Assembly (NCBI GenBank): GCA_016650445.1
Contig: JAENVS010000006.1
Location: 124,001-188,000, forward strand
Direction of reading: 5' to 3'
Source: Frankiaceae bacterium
Lineage (GTDB): Bacteria; Actinomycetota; Actinomycetes; Mycobacteriales; SCTD01
Length of the DNA: 64,000 bases
The first letter of the stretch is position 1. Each line of letters starts with the position of its first letter. The notes under the pieces are model-generated. The model was not told the origin of the DNA, did no database searches, and saw nothing but the letters and a program-made list of their open reading frames with translations. Both the position numbers and the translations under genes were made by a program. Shown piece by piece: positions 8,821-17,428 of the stretch.

Positions 8821-10073
8821 TGCGCACGAAGGTGCTTGCGTTGGTAGCCATGGTCATGCTGGCCACGAGCTGCGCGAACGACAGCACGTTCCCGACGGGG
8901 GCTGCCTCGACCGGCTCGACCACGCTCTCCGGCGCGATCACCGTGGCGGCAGCCGGGGGTGATGGGGAGATCAAGGCATTGCAGGAGGTCGCCGACGCCT
9001 TTGAGGCCGCCCATCCCGGTACGACGGTCACCCTCGACACGGTTGCCGAGGCCGGTGAGCTGATCTCGAAGCTGACGACGGCATTCGTCGCGAACAGCGC
9101 TCCGGACATGTTCCTGATGAACTACCGCCGCCTGGGCGGATTCGCGGCCAAGGGCGTCATCGAGCCGGTCCCGGACGGCGCAACCGAGGGCCTGTACGCG
9201 AAACCGCTGACGGCGTTCACCTTCGACGGCACGCTGCTGTGCCGGCCGTCGAACGCCTCGAGCATGGTCGTCTACCTCAACCCCTCGCTGTTCGAGCAGG
9301 CCGGCGTCACGCCCCCCGCGGGCGACTGGTCGTGGGCTGAGATGCTCGCCACCGCGAAGGCGCTGAAGGCCAAGGGCATCAAGGCGATCGGCTTCGAGAC
9401 CGCGCTGATCCGCCTGGCGCCATTCGTGTGGAGCAACGGCGGCGAGTTCGTCGACTCCATCGACACGCCCACCGCCGTGGACCTGTCCTCCGCGGAGGCC
9501 AAGGGGGCCATCCAGTTCCTGCTCGACCTGCAGAAGGAGGGCATGTCCGCGACCGACCGGGCCGCGCAGGACCCGGAGGAGGCGTTCAGCGCCGGCAAGG
9601 TCGCGATGTACCTCGACAGCCGCCGCGCGGTGCCGGGCTTCCGCAAGACCGAGGGCCTGACCTTCGACGTCGCCCCCGTGCCGACGAACAAGACCTCGAC
9701 CACCGTCCTGCACTCCGACGGCTACTGCGTCACCAAGGCCTCGAAGAACAAGGACCTGGCGCAGGCCTTCTCGGCGTTCGCCGTGTCCGGCGCCGGCGCC
9801 AACATCCTGGCCCAGTCCGGCCGCACGGTCCCGGCGATGCAGTCCGTCGCGTCCAGCCCCGACTTCCTCGCCCCTGACAAGGCCCCCAAGCGGTCACAGG
9901 TGTTCCTCGACCAACTCGAGGACGCCCGGCCGCTGCCCCACTCCCCGACATGGAACGACGCCGAGGGAGCGACCGAGGAGATCCTGGTCCAGCTCTTCGC
10001 CGGCAAGACGACCCTCGACAAGGCCATCGCCGACATCCGCGAAGCCACGAAGGTCGAGCTCGCCAAGGGATGA
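8820..10073 (+). CDS. ABC transporter extracellular solute-binding lipoprotein (sugar family)
   Basis: A 417-residue family 1 solute-binding protein. The signal ends in LATSC (lipid cysteine about residue 18), so it is tethered outside the membrane. Features include the internal PPAGDWSWAEMLATAKALKA segment typical of maltose/oligosaccharide binders and a C-terminal NDAEGATEEILVQLFAGKTT. The GTG start at 8820 overlaps the permease stop (TAGTG), and its TGA overlaps the ATPase ATG (ATGA), so both ends are fixed. It presents the ligand to the two permeases encoded on either side. Confidence 0.9.
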   Translation: MRTKVLALVAMVMLATSCANDSTFPTGAASTGSTTLSGAITVAAAGGDGEIKALQEVADAFEAAHPGTTVTLDTVAEAGELISKLTTAFVANSAPDMFLMNYRRLGGFAAKGVIEPVPDGATEGLYAKPLTAFTFDGTLLCRPSNASSMVVYLNPSLFEQAGVTPPAGDWSWAEMLATAKALKAKGIKAIGFETALIRLAPFVWSNGGEFVDSIDTPTAVDLSSAEAKGAIQFLLDLQKEGMSATDRAAQDPEEAFSAGKVAMYLDSRRAVPGFRKTEGLTFDVAPVPTNKTSTTVLHSDGYCVTKASKNKDLAQAFSAFAVSGAGANILAQSGRTVPAMQSVASSPDFLAPDKAPKRSQVFLDQLEDARPLPHSPTWNDAEGATEEILVQLFAGKTTLDKAIADIREATKVELAKG

Positions 10074-11071
10074 CAGCCGCCGTCGCGCTGGAGGGCTTGT
10101 CGTTCACCTACGTGAAGGACGGCTCTCCAGCGGTGGCGGACGTCGACCTCACCGTCGAACCGGGCGAGGTCCTCGCCGTCGTCGGCTCCTCGGGTTCCGG
10201 CAAGTCCACGCTGCTGCGGCTTGTCAACGGGCTGCTGCGCCCGACGGCTGGGCGCGTGCACGTCGGCGGTCGTGACGTCACGGACGTGCACCCCGAGTCG
10301 CGTCCGGTCGCCATGGTCTTCCAGGGCTATGCCCTCTTCCCGCACCTCGACGTCGCGGCCAACATCGGCTTCGGCCTTGCGGTCCGCAAGGCGGCGAGGT
10401 CCACGCGACGTCAGCGGGTCCATGAGGTGGCGGACAGGCTCGGGCTGGCGGACCTGCTGCACCGCATGCCGGCGGAGCTGTCCGGAGGCGAGCGCCAGCG
10501 AGTCGCGCTTGCGCGTGCGTTGCTCCGGGACCCGGTCGTGTTCTGCCTCGACGAGCCACTCTCCGCCCTCGACCCCGTGCTGCGCACAGCAGCCCGTCGC
10601 GACCTCGACCTGCTGCTGCGCGCCGAGGACCGCTGCGCCCTCTACGTCACCCACGACCAGAGCGAGGCCATGACCCTCGGCGACCGGATCGCGCTGCTGA
10701 AGGACGGGCGGCTCGAGCAGGTGGGCACGTCGCGGGAGCTCTACGACGACCCCGCGACGACGTTCGTCGCGGCGTTCATCGGCACCCATCCGATGTCACT
10801 GCTGCCACCCCGGGCGGCGCGCGTGGATGCCGGGCCAGGAGTGGTGACGATCGGCGTCCGCGCCGAGCACGTCGAGCTCGCGCCCGGCGACGACGCCGTC
10901 GTCACGGCCGTCGACGACCTCGGGCACGAGAAGCTCGTCCACCTCGCGGTGCAGGACCACCGGCTCGTCGTTCAGGTCGGTCCCGGACCGACATTGCGTC
11001 GCGGCGACCAGACGGGCTTCGCCGTACGCCGGCACTCGGGCTTCGACGCCGACGGACGGCGGGTGGCGTGA
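10070..11071 (+). CDS. Sugar ABC importer ATP-binding protein (MalK/UgpC-like)
   Basis: A 333-residue ATPase with Walker [10 protein letters not shown] (about residues 44-52), Q-loop [11 protein letters not shown], signature LSGGERQRV, Walker [14 protein letters not shown] and H-loop [11 protein letters not shown]-terminal region of about 80 residues (from about 245) looks like the OB/TOBE regulatory domain. That domain is shorter than in full MalK proteins (about 370 residues), so sugar-regulation contacts may be reduced. The gene overlaps both neighbours (ATGA and GTGA). With its own ATPase, this operon does not need a shared MsiK. Confidence 0.9.
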   Translation: MTAAVALEGLSFTYVKDGSPAVADVDLTVEPGEVLAVVGSSGSGKSTLLRLVNGLLRPTAGRVHVGGRDVTDVHPESRPVAMVFQGYALFPHLDVAANIGFGLAVRKAARSTRRQRVHEVADRLGLADLLHRMPAELSGGERQRVALARALLRDPVVFCLDEPLSALDPVLRTAARRDLDLLLRAEDRCALYVTHDQSEAMTLGDRIALLKDGRLEQVGTSRELYDDPATTFVAAFIGTHPMSLLPPRAARVDAGPGVVTIGVRAEHVELAPGDDAVVTAVDDLGHEKLVHLAVQDHRLVVQVGPGPTLRRGDQTGFAVRRHSGFDADGRRVA

Positions 11072-11958
11072 CGGGGCGCTACCAACGCGGTGTCGCCCTC
11101 ATGGGGCTGCCGTTCCTCGTCGGCTCGGTGCTGCTCGTCGTGGGACCTGTTCTCATCACGGCGGGCTACGCGTTCACGTCGTACGACGGGTTCACGCCGG
11201 CCACCTTCAACGGGCTCGGCACGTTCCGGGACGTGCTCGCCGACCCCGAGCTGCACCGGTCGCTGCGGGCGACGGCGTGGTTCCTGGTGCTCGCCGTTCC
11301 CTTGCGGATCGTCGGCGGCCTCCTGCTGGCGCTGCTCGCCGACGGTCGCGGCCGCATCGCAGGGGCGACCCGGGTCTCGGTCTTCGCTCCGGCCGTCATC
11401 CCCGACCCAGCCACGGCACTGATCTGGCTGTGGGTCGTCAACCCGCTCTACGGACCGCTCGGTGCCGTGATCCGGCTGGGCGGTGGCACGCCGGGACCGG
11501 TGCTCATCGACCCGTGGGGCGCGCGTCTCACGATCGTCGCGCTGTCGGTGTTCGCGCTGGGGGAAGGCTTTCTCGTCACCCTTGCCGCACGTCGCGAGCT
11601 GTCGCCGCAGCTCTACGAGGCCGGCCGCGCCGAAGGCGCGCGCTCGATGGCGCTGTTCCGCCGCATCACGCTTCCGTTGCTGGCACCCGTGCTCCTGCTG
11701 CTCGCGGCGCGGGACGTGCTGGTGAGCATGACGAACGCGCTCGTCCCCACCCTCCTGCTCACGCGCGGCGGACCGCTCGACGCGACCAAGACGTTGCCGC
11801 TGCTGGTCTACGAACGCGGCTTCCGGGAGGGGTTCCTCAGCGAGGGTGCCGCGCTCGCCGTACTGACCCTGCTGTTGGGTGTCGCGGCGTTTGCCCTGGC
11901 GTGGCTCGCCTATCGAGGAGGCCGGGCCTTCGCCCGTGCACGCGACTCACGGTTCTAG
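11068..11958 (+). CDS. Carbohydrate ABC transporter permease (MalF type)
   Basis: A 296-residue permease with six predicted membrane segments and the EAA-type loop YEAGRAEGARSMALFRRITLP. It forms the membrane channel with the MalG-type permease encoded at the front of the operon. The GTG start at 11068 overlaps the ATPase stop as GTGA. Having the MalF-type gene last, after the ATPase, is less common than the usual binding protein-MalF-MalG order. The gene converges on the FAD oxidase gene with 23 bases between them. Confidence 0.88.
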   Translation: MTGRYQRGVALMGLPFLVGSVLLVVGPVLITAGYAFTSYDGFTPATFNGLGTFRDVLADPELHRSLRATAWFLVLAVPLRIVGGLLLALLADGRGRIAGATRVSVFAPAVIPDPATALIWLWVVNPLYGPLGAVIRLGGGTPGPVLIDPWGARLTIVALSVFALGEGFLVTLAARRELSPQLYEAGRAEGARSMALFRRITLPLLAPVLLLLAARDVLVSMTNALVPTLLLTRGGPLDATKTLPLLVYERGFREGFLSEGAALAVLTLLLGVAAFALAWLAYRGGRAFARARDSRF

Positions 11959-11981
11959 CTGGCTCAGGTCCCGAGCGCGGG

Positions 11982-13382
11982 TCACAGCACCTTGCCGGGG
12001 TTGAAGATGCCGAGCGGGTCGAAGGCGTCCTTGACGCCGCGCTGCAGCGCGATGTTGCCCGCGTCGAGCTCGCGCAGCATCCCGCCACGCTTGAGCAGGC
12101 CGACGCCGTGCTCGCCGGTCACCGTGCCACCGAGCGCGATCGCCGCGTCGAGCAGCTCCTCGAACGCGAGCATCGCGCGGTGGCGGGCGTCGTCGTCCCC
12201 GGGCGGCGTGAGCAGCAGCGGGTGCAGGTTGCCGTCGCCCGCATGTGCAACGGTCGCGATCCGGACGTCGTGTCGCGAGGCGATGGCCTCGATCTGGGCG
12301 AACATCGCCGGCACCTTCGACCGCGGGACACACACGTCCTCGGTGAGCACGGGTCCGAGCCGCTCGAGAGCCGGATAGGCAAGGCGTCGCGCCTCGAACA
12401 GCGCTTCCGCCTCCACGTCGTCGGTCGACTCCGTTGCCCAGATGGCGCCCGCGTCGGTGAACTCCGTCACGATCGCCGTGGCCTCCTCCGCACCCGCTGT
12501 GCCGGGGGAGTCGACGCGCGCCAACAGCAACGCTGCCGTCGTCGGATCCACTCCGAGCTGCTTCCACTCCTCGACCGCCTCCAGGCACACCCGGTCGAGC
12601 AGCTCGAGCGCGGCCGGCGTCAGGCCACGTCGCGTGACGCCGGCGACGGCGCGACCGGCGTCGACGAGACTGCTGAAGGCACCGACGACAGTGCGCGGAT
12701 GGCCGACGGGGGCGGGCCGCAACCGCAGCGTGATCTCGGTGACGATCCCGAGCGTGCCCTCGGAACCGACCATCAGGCCGGTCAGGTCGTAGCCCGCGAC
12801 GCCCTTGCTCGTACGCCGCCCGAGCGCGACGGCACTCCCGTATCCCGCGGGCCCACCGACGACCGCGCGAAGCCCCAGCACGTAGTCGCGCGTGACGCCG
12901 TACTTCAGGCAGCACAAGCCGCCGGCGTTGGTGGCGACGTTGCCACCGAGCGTCGCCCAAGGCGCGCTCGCCGGGTCCGGCGGGTACCAGAGGCCGTGCT
13001 CGGCGACGGCCGCCTTGAGATCGTTGTTGACGACTCCGGGCTGCACGACGCAGAGCAGGTTCTCGGTGTCGATCTCGAGGATCTCGCGCATCTGAGACAG
13101 ATCGAGGACGATGCCGCCGTCGACCGCGTTGGCGCCGCCTGAGAGGCCCGTGCCCGCGCCTCGGGCGACGATCGGAACCCGAAGTTCCGCGCAGACCCTG
13201 ACGAGGGCGGCCACTTCGGCCTCGGTGCGGACACGGACGGCTGCGATGGCCGCGCCCACCGGTGCCCACTCCGCCTCGTCGTGCGACAACCCGCGTAGGA
13301 CGTCAGGGTCGAGCGCGACGCGCTCGGGTGGCACCACCCGGCGCAGCCCTTCGACGGCGGAAGCAACCGTGTCGGCAGTCAC
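11982..13382 (-). CDS. FAD-binding oxidase, GlcD / D-lactate dehydrogenase family
   Basis: A 466-residue flavoprotein. The N-terminal FAD domain has ARGAGTGLSGGANAV and LGGNVATNAGGL; the C-terminal domain ends in HAGDGNLHP and the GEHGVGLLK plus IFNPGKVL motifs typical of glycolate oxidase subunit GlcD and D-lactate dehydrogenases. These enzymes oxidise short 2-hydroxyacids to 2-oxoacids. The substrate could be glycolate, D-lactate or D-2-hydroxyglutarate. No GlcE or GlcF genes are nearby, which favours a single-subunit enzyme. The GTG at 13382 was chosen because similarity starts there. Confidence 0.87.
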   Translation of the reverse strand: MTADTVASAVEGLRRVVPPERVALDPDVLRGLSHDEAEWAPVGAAIAAVRVRTEAEVAALVRVCAELRVPIVARGAGTGLSGGANAVDGGIVLDLSQMREILEIDTENLLCVVQPGVVNNDLKAAVAEHGLWYPPDPASAPWATLGGNVATNAGGLCCLKYGVTRDYVLGLRAVVGGPAGYGSAVALGRRTSKGVAGYDLTGLMVGSEGTLGIVTEITLRLRPAPVGHPRTVVGAFSSLVDAGRAVAGVTRRGLTPAALELLDRVCLEAVEEWKQLGVDPTTAALLLARVDSPGTAGAEEATAIVTEFTDAGAIWATESTDDVEAEALFEARRLAYPALERLGPVLTEDVCVPRSKVPAMFAQIEAIASRHDVRIATVAHAGDGNLHPLLLTPPGDDDARHRAMLAFEELLDAAIALGGTVTGEHGVGLLKRGGMLRELDAGNIALQRGVKDAFDPLGIFNPGKVL

Positions 13383-13509
13383 GGCAAGCCAGGCAGGTTG
13401 CGCACAGCAGCTCCTCGATGCCCTGAGTTCACCTACATCCTTTCCGATAGCACCTGAACTGGCTGTGGAAGCCTCGCGGGGACACGAAAGTGACACAGGA
13501 AGAAGGACC

Positions 13510-14505
13510 GTGCGCGCATCGCTGCTCGTCCGCAACGAGCGGGACATCGCTGCGCTGCAGCAGCGGACGCTGCGCGTGCTGCTCGCGGCGCAGGTGCTCG
13601 CCGGTGCCGGGCTCGCTGCGGGCGTCACCGTCGGCGCCCTGCTGGCGGAGGACATGCTCCACTCCACCGGCCTCTCGGGACTACCGGCCGCTCTGCTCAC
13701 GCTCGGCTCTGCCGCAGCGGCCGTGGGTGTCGGCCGGCTCTCGCAGCGCGCCGGGCGCCGACCCGGCCTCGCCGCCGGCTACCTGGTCGGCGCCGTCGGG
13801 GGCACCGGCGTCGTGCTGGCTGCGGCGATCGACAGCGTGCCCCTGCTGGTGTTGTCGCTCGTGCTGTACGGCTCGGGCACTGCCACCAACCTGCAAGCCC
13901 GGTACGCCGGCGCAGACCTCGCCGCACCTGAGCGTCGCGGCCGCGCCGTCAGCACTGTGCTCGTCGCGACCACCCTTGGCGCGGTCGCGGGACCGAACCT
14001 CGTCGAGCCCATGGGATCGGCCGCCGCAACACTGGGCATCCCCAGGCTCGCCGGACCCTTCCTGCTGGCGAGCGCGGCGTACGCGCTCGCCGCCGTCGTG
14101 GTGAGCGTCCAGCTGCGCCCTGACCCTCTGTTGACCGCTCGGACTGTCGCCACCGAGGCGGCGCGCGTCGCCGCAGCTGCCGGCACAGCGGCGGCGTCGC
14201 CCGGTGTCGTCAGCACCGCACTGCTCCGGCTCGGCGCGACCGCCATGATCATTGCTCAGCTGGTCATGGTCGCGATCATGACCATGACACCCGTACACAT
14301 GCGCGAGCACGGGCACGGACTCGGCGCGGCCGGGCTGGTCATCTCCGTGCACATCGCGGCGATGTTCCTGCCGTCGCCCCTCACCGGCGTGCTCGTCGAC
14401 CGCGTCGGACGGCGCGGGCTGATTGCCCTCGCGCTCGTCCCCAGCCTGCTCGTCAGCCGACCCGGACGGATCGCAGACGGCGTGACCGCGGCAGCGAGAA
14501 ACTAA
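13510..14505 (+). pseudogene. MFS transporter, truncated at the C-terminus
   Basis: A 331-residue major facilitator protein with the N-terminal half intact and the motif LVDRVGRRGLIALALVPSL near the end. Normal members are about 400-430 residues with 12 membrane segments; this one stops after about nine and ends in an unrelated polar tail (RPGRIADGVTAAARN). Only 47 bases separate the stop from the HEPN gene and no missing segment is found in other frames, so it is a truncation rather than a simple frameshift. It abuts the decayed tRNA-linked island, whose arrival or partial deletion probably removed the end. The GTG at 13510 follows an AGAAGGA ribosome site. Activity is doubtful. Confidence 0.75.
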
Positions 14506-14552
14506 TGCCGACGCATTACGTGGCTACACGCACCGGGCTGCTGCTGGGGCGG

Positions 14553-15002
14553 TCACCGGACGACGGCAACGGCGGCTGACACAAGCTTGTCAGCGCCCTT
14601 GATGAGCCGCCGAACCTGCGCGGGCCCGAGCAGTGTTGTGCCGTAGTGAGCCTCGTCCTTGAAGTCGAGCACGGTCGCCAACGCCGTACCAAGGTCGCGT
14701 GCACGCTTTGCCTGTACGGCGGGCGTGCCGTCCCCGAACCGCACCGTTGTCAGTAGGTCGACCGCATCCCGATGGTCCTGGCCACGTGAGCGCTCGCCGA
14801 GCAACCGGCAGCACAGCGCATCGCTGGCAGCGATCGCGGCGAGTACGGCCACGCCGGCGGCGACGTGGTTGTAGTCGTATTCGGCGGGGAGCGATCCGTC
14901 ACTGGTGACGAGCTTGGCGGTCTCGAGGTAGGCGACAGCCTGCCGGCGGCGAGCGCGGGCGTCCTCACCCGTACAACGGCGACGCCGCAGGGGCGCGCTC
15001 AT
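14553..15002 (-). CDS. HEPN-domain protein, likely toxin of a type VII (HEPN/MNT) toxin-antitoxin pair
   Basis: A 149-residue, mostly helical protein. The stretch around residues 50-85 contains AIAASDALCCRLLGERSRGQDH, in which R and H are spaced RX5H, fitting the RX4-6H motif of HEPN ribonucleases. The ATG at 15002 overlaps the stop of the nucleotidyltransferase gene as ATGA, so the pair is translationally coupled with the antitoxin first. In studied pairs the MNT partner inactivates the HEPN nuclease by adding nucleotides. The gene lies in a small decayed island next to tRNA-Arg. The fold assignment rests on the motif and the partner gene. Confidence 0.68.
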   Translation of the reverse strand: MSAPLRRRRCTGEDARARRRQAVAYLETAKLVTSDGSLPAEYDYNHVAAGVAVLAAIAASDALCCRLLGERSRGQDHRDAVDLLTTVRFGDGTPAVQAKRARDLGTALATVLDFKDEAHYGTTLLGPAQVRRLIKGADKLVSAAVAVVR

Positions 15003-15625
15003 GCCGACCGTTCCAGCAGAGACGCCAAGCGAGGGCCGGCAACCGATACACCGTCATCAAGAAGCGACGCCACGAGAGGTTCGTCTGACCGCTCATGTCG
15101 CCGGAGGACGAGACTCGACCAGTCCAGAACCTGCAGCCGATTGCCGGTCCATCTGTGAACCGCCGCGCGAAGCTCGTGCACCTGACGGACCCACTCCCGC
15201 TTCCGAGCTTCCGTGCGCAGCGGCGGTCGGATCAGGAGCAGGTCCACGTCGCTGTCGACGTCGCCGTCTCGGCGGGCCGCCGAACCGAAGAGGACAGCCG
15301 ACACAGGCGCCGGGTCCCAGTCGGCGAGCGTGTTCTTCAGACGTCTGGGCAGTTCACGATCCACATCCAGCAAAGCTGCCACAGCGTCGTACAGAAGGTG
15401 GTCGTAGTTGAGCGTGTACACAAGTCGGCCGCCAACGTCCTCAGACCAGCACACGCCGTGTGCCGCGAGGCGTTCGAGGGCACGCCGCACTCCGGCTTCG
15501 GTGCCGACGTCAGCTACCCGGGTCAGCTGCGCCGCGGTGGCAGGGGACGACCGACCGGCGAGCGCGCGCAGGATTGGCATGGTCAGCCCGCCCGCTAGCC
15601 CCCGCCCCGGCTCTGAAAGATCCAT
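14999..15625 (-). CDS. Winged-helix/nucleotidyltransferase (MNT) protein, likely antitoxin of the HEPN pair
   Basis: A 208-residue protein. Residues about 15-95 look like a winged helix-turn-helix (ATAAQLTRVADVGTEAGVRRALERLAAHGV then a wing). Residues about 105-150 carry the minimal nucleotidyltransferase signature LFGSAARRDGDVDSDVDLLL (GSxAR then SDVD). This fold adds nucleotides to HEPN toxins and can also bind DNA. The ATG at 15625 is supported by a TACTGT box 6 nt upstream with TTGTAT 17 nt before that. A 10-bp palindrome lies in the spacer, suggesting autoregulation. Upstream in the same frame is an unrelated integrase remnant, so longer starts are rejected. Confidence 0.78.
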   Translation of the reverse strand: MDLSEPGRGLAGGLTMPILRALAGRSSPATAAQLTRVADVGTEAGVRRALERLAAHGVCWSEDVGGRLVYTLNYDHLLYDAVAALLDVDRELPRRLKNTLADWDPAPVSAVLFGSAARRDGDVDSDVDLLLIRPPLRTEARKREWVRQVHELRAAVHRWTGNRLQVLDWSSLVLRRHERSDEPLVASLLDDGVSVAGPRLASLLERSA

Positions 15626-15631
15626 ACCAGG

Positions 15632-15660
15632 ACAGTACGAGACTTTCGATATCGATACAA
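15632..15660 (-). promoter_or_regulatory. Promoter of the MNT/HEPN pair with an internal palindrome
   Basis: On the minus strand TTGTAT (15655-15660), a 17-nt spacer and TACTGT (15632-15637) form a sigma-70-like promoter 6 nt before the ATG. The perfect palindrome TCGATATCGA (15646-15655) sits in the spacer, where a bound repressor would block polymerase. The winged helix of the encoded protein is the obvious candidate. Confidence 0.6.
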
Positions 15661-15700
15661 GAGTATTGACGCCTGACTCGAAGATGAGTTGGCACCTCCC

Positions 15701-15901
15701 TGCCTCCCCCTTGCGGCGCCCAATGGCCAGTGCGATAGCCAGCGCCGACAACGCGTAGAGCCGATCGTCCTTGGATGCGGCGAGTAGACGACGAGCCTCT
15801 GCCGGACACCAAGCCGATCCACGACGCTCGGAGCGCGCAGCACGCACATCGCCTTCGGCGATGGCCTTCATGACCGTCGCTCTCTGGACTTCGGCTACAT
15901 G
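15701..15901 (-). pseudogene. Remnant of a tyrosine-recombinase integrase
   Basis: About 67 codons (read on the minus strand from 15901 to 15701) match the middle of actinobacterial phage/ICE integrases. They comprise a core-binding tail (EVQRATVMKAIAEGDV) and the start of the catalytic domain (CPAEARRLLAASKDDRLYAL followed by IGRRKGEA, compare LRRGE with its first catalytic arginine). The rest of the catalytic domain (H-x-x-R, Y) is missing and the frame runs on into the MNT gene. It sits 74 bases from the 3' end of tRNA-Arg, the usual place for such an integrase. It cannot be active. Confidence 0.65.
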
Positions 15902-15974
15902 CTTGGCTACATGGCCGTCCGATCCGGCCGCTGTATAAGCGTTCGGAACAGCGCTGACGTGCGGTTTCAGTGAG

Positions 15975-16047
15975 TGCGCCCGAAGGGATTCGAACCCCTA
16001 ACCTCTTGATCCGTAGTCAAGTGCTCTATCCGTTGAGCTACGGGCGC
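15975..16047 (-). tRNA. tRNA-Arg (anticodon ACG)
   Basis: A 73-nt cloverleaf on the minus strand. The acceptor stem is GCGCCCG/CGGGCGC, the anticodon stem CTTGA/TCAAG with loop CTACGGA (anticodon ACG, expected to be modified to ICG), and the T-loop TTCGAAT. No CCA is encoded. Its 3' end faces the decayed island, consistent with use as an integration site. Confidence 0.95.
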
Positions 16048-16186
16048 GTGGGGTGCTCCCCCTGATGGTGCCGGGCCAGCATAGCGGGCAGATCGACGGA
16101 GCCCGCGGCCTCTCACCGGCCCAGGGCGGGCGACGACGACCCCCTCTCGCCTCTAAGATCCGGGCATCAATGCCTCACGCAGCCAC

Positions 16187-17323
16187 GTGCGCCGCGCCGT
16201 GGTACCCCTCTTCGCAGTTGTGGTGTGCACGAACAGCCACGCTGTCGCGCAACGCCCACCTTCGTGGGTGACGGCTGCCGCGCAGCCGATGAGCACCGTC
16301 CACGGCCCGACCGTGCATGACGAGACCTGTCGACAGGTGCTGCGGTCCACGGCCGCCGGGACGCACGTGCGGTTCCGGCTGTCCAACGCGACCAGCGCGA
16401 CACCGATCAGGATCGGTCGGCTGACAGCGGCGATCCGCACGACCGGCGCGGCGACCGGGCCGACCACCGAGGTGCTCACCAAGGGCAAGGTGACGGTGAC
16501 GCTCGCACCCGGAGCGGAGGTCGTCACCGACCAGGTCCTGATCCCCGTGCATGCGGGCGACGACGTCGCCGTCAGCTTCGCCGTGCGCGGTCCGGCCCGA
16601 CTGAGCGCGCACATGGTCGGGGCGGCCACCGGGTGGTGCAGCGGCCGCGGCACCGGCGATCACACGGCCGACAGCCTGGCCACCGCCTTTCTCCACGGCT
16701 CGCGGGACGGACTGGTTGTCGAGTCGCTCGAGGTGCAGGCCCCAGGCACCGGTCGGGGTGTCATCGCCGTCGGTGACTCGCTGACCGACGCACCGCTGTC
16801 GCCCGACACCTACCAGCGGTGGATCGACGTCGCCGCCGCCCGCACCGGTCGACCCGTCGCCAACGCTGCCATTGCGGGCAACCGGGTCCTGCTGGCCGGC
16901 GGTTATGGCCCGACGGTGATCAAGCGCTTCCGCCGCGACGTGCTGGACCGGCCGGGCGCGGACACCGTCATCGTGTTCGCGGGGACGAACGACGTTTCGG
17001 GCGGGATCTCCTCGAGCGCGTTGACCGCCCGGCTACAGGAGCTGTGCCGCCTGGCCAAGACGGCCCATCTACGGGTCGTCCTGGTCACTCTCCCGCCGGC
17101 CTGGCGCCGCCCGGCAGCTCAGGAGGCCGTCCGCCGGCAGGTGAACGCCTGGATCCGGACAACACGGGCGGCCGACGCGCACATCGACGCTGACGAGCTG
17201 CTCCGCGACCCCGCGCGGCCCACACACCTGCTAGCCGAGTACGACCAGGGCGACGGTCTGCACCTGTCCGCCAAGGGACACGCCGTGCTCGGCGAAGCAG
17301 CCGGATCGGCCCTGTCGGCCTAG
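16187..17323 (+). CDS. Secreted SGNH/GDSL hydrolase
   Basis: A 378-residue esterase/lipase-like hydrolase. A short hydrophobic N-terminus (VVPLFAVVVCTNSHAVA) is a likely signal. Residues about 30-180 form a beta-rich region common in two-domain actinobacterial members. The catalytic blocks are VGDSLTD (serine about 197), AGTNDV (about 265) and the D-x-x-H pair in GDGLHLSAKGH (about 353). It probably removes acyl groups from a polysaccharide or lipid outside the cell; the substrate is unknown. The start is a GTG at 16187; no convincing ribosome site distinguishes it from nearby options. Confidence 0.85.
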   Translation: MRRAVVPLFAVVVCTNSHAVAQRPPSWVTAAAQPMSTVHGPTVHDETCRQVLRSTAAGTHVRFRLSNATSATPIRIGRLTAAIRTTGAATGPTTEVLTKGKVTVTLAPGAEVVTDQVLIPVHAGDDVAVSFAVRGPARLSAHMVGAATGWCSGRGTGDHTADSLATAFLHGSRDGLVVESLEVQAPGTGRGVIAVGDSLTDAPLSPDTYQRWIDVAAARTGRPVANAAIAGNRVLLAGGYGPTVIKRFRRDVLDRPGADTVIVFAGTNDVSGGISSSALTARLQELCRLAKTAHLRVVLVTLPPAWRRPAAQEAVRRQVNAWIRTTRAADAHIDADELLRDPARPTHLLAEYDQGDGLHLSAKGHAVLGEAAGSALSA

Positions 17324-17428
17324 CACTTCCAAGGGAACAGCACACGCCCGGACGGAAGGCGATTTGACCTGATAAGGGGCGCAGATGGCCTATGGCCCAG
17401 GAACCGCCCGGACGGCACAGTGATCGGT

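Noticed and set aside
14400-14560. Left attachment site (copy of the tRNA-Arg 3' end) near the MFS truncation
   Set aside because: No recognisable copy of the tRNA 3' sequence was found, so the left end of the island is not defined by a repeat.
15002-15871. Longer MNT protein starting at 15871
   Set aside because: The extra 82 residues match an integrase, not the MNT family, and a good promoter lies just before the ATG at 15625.
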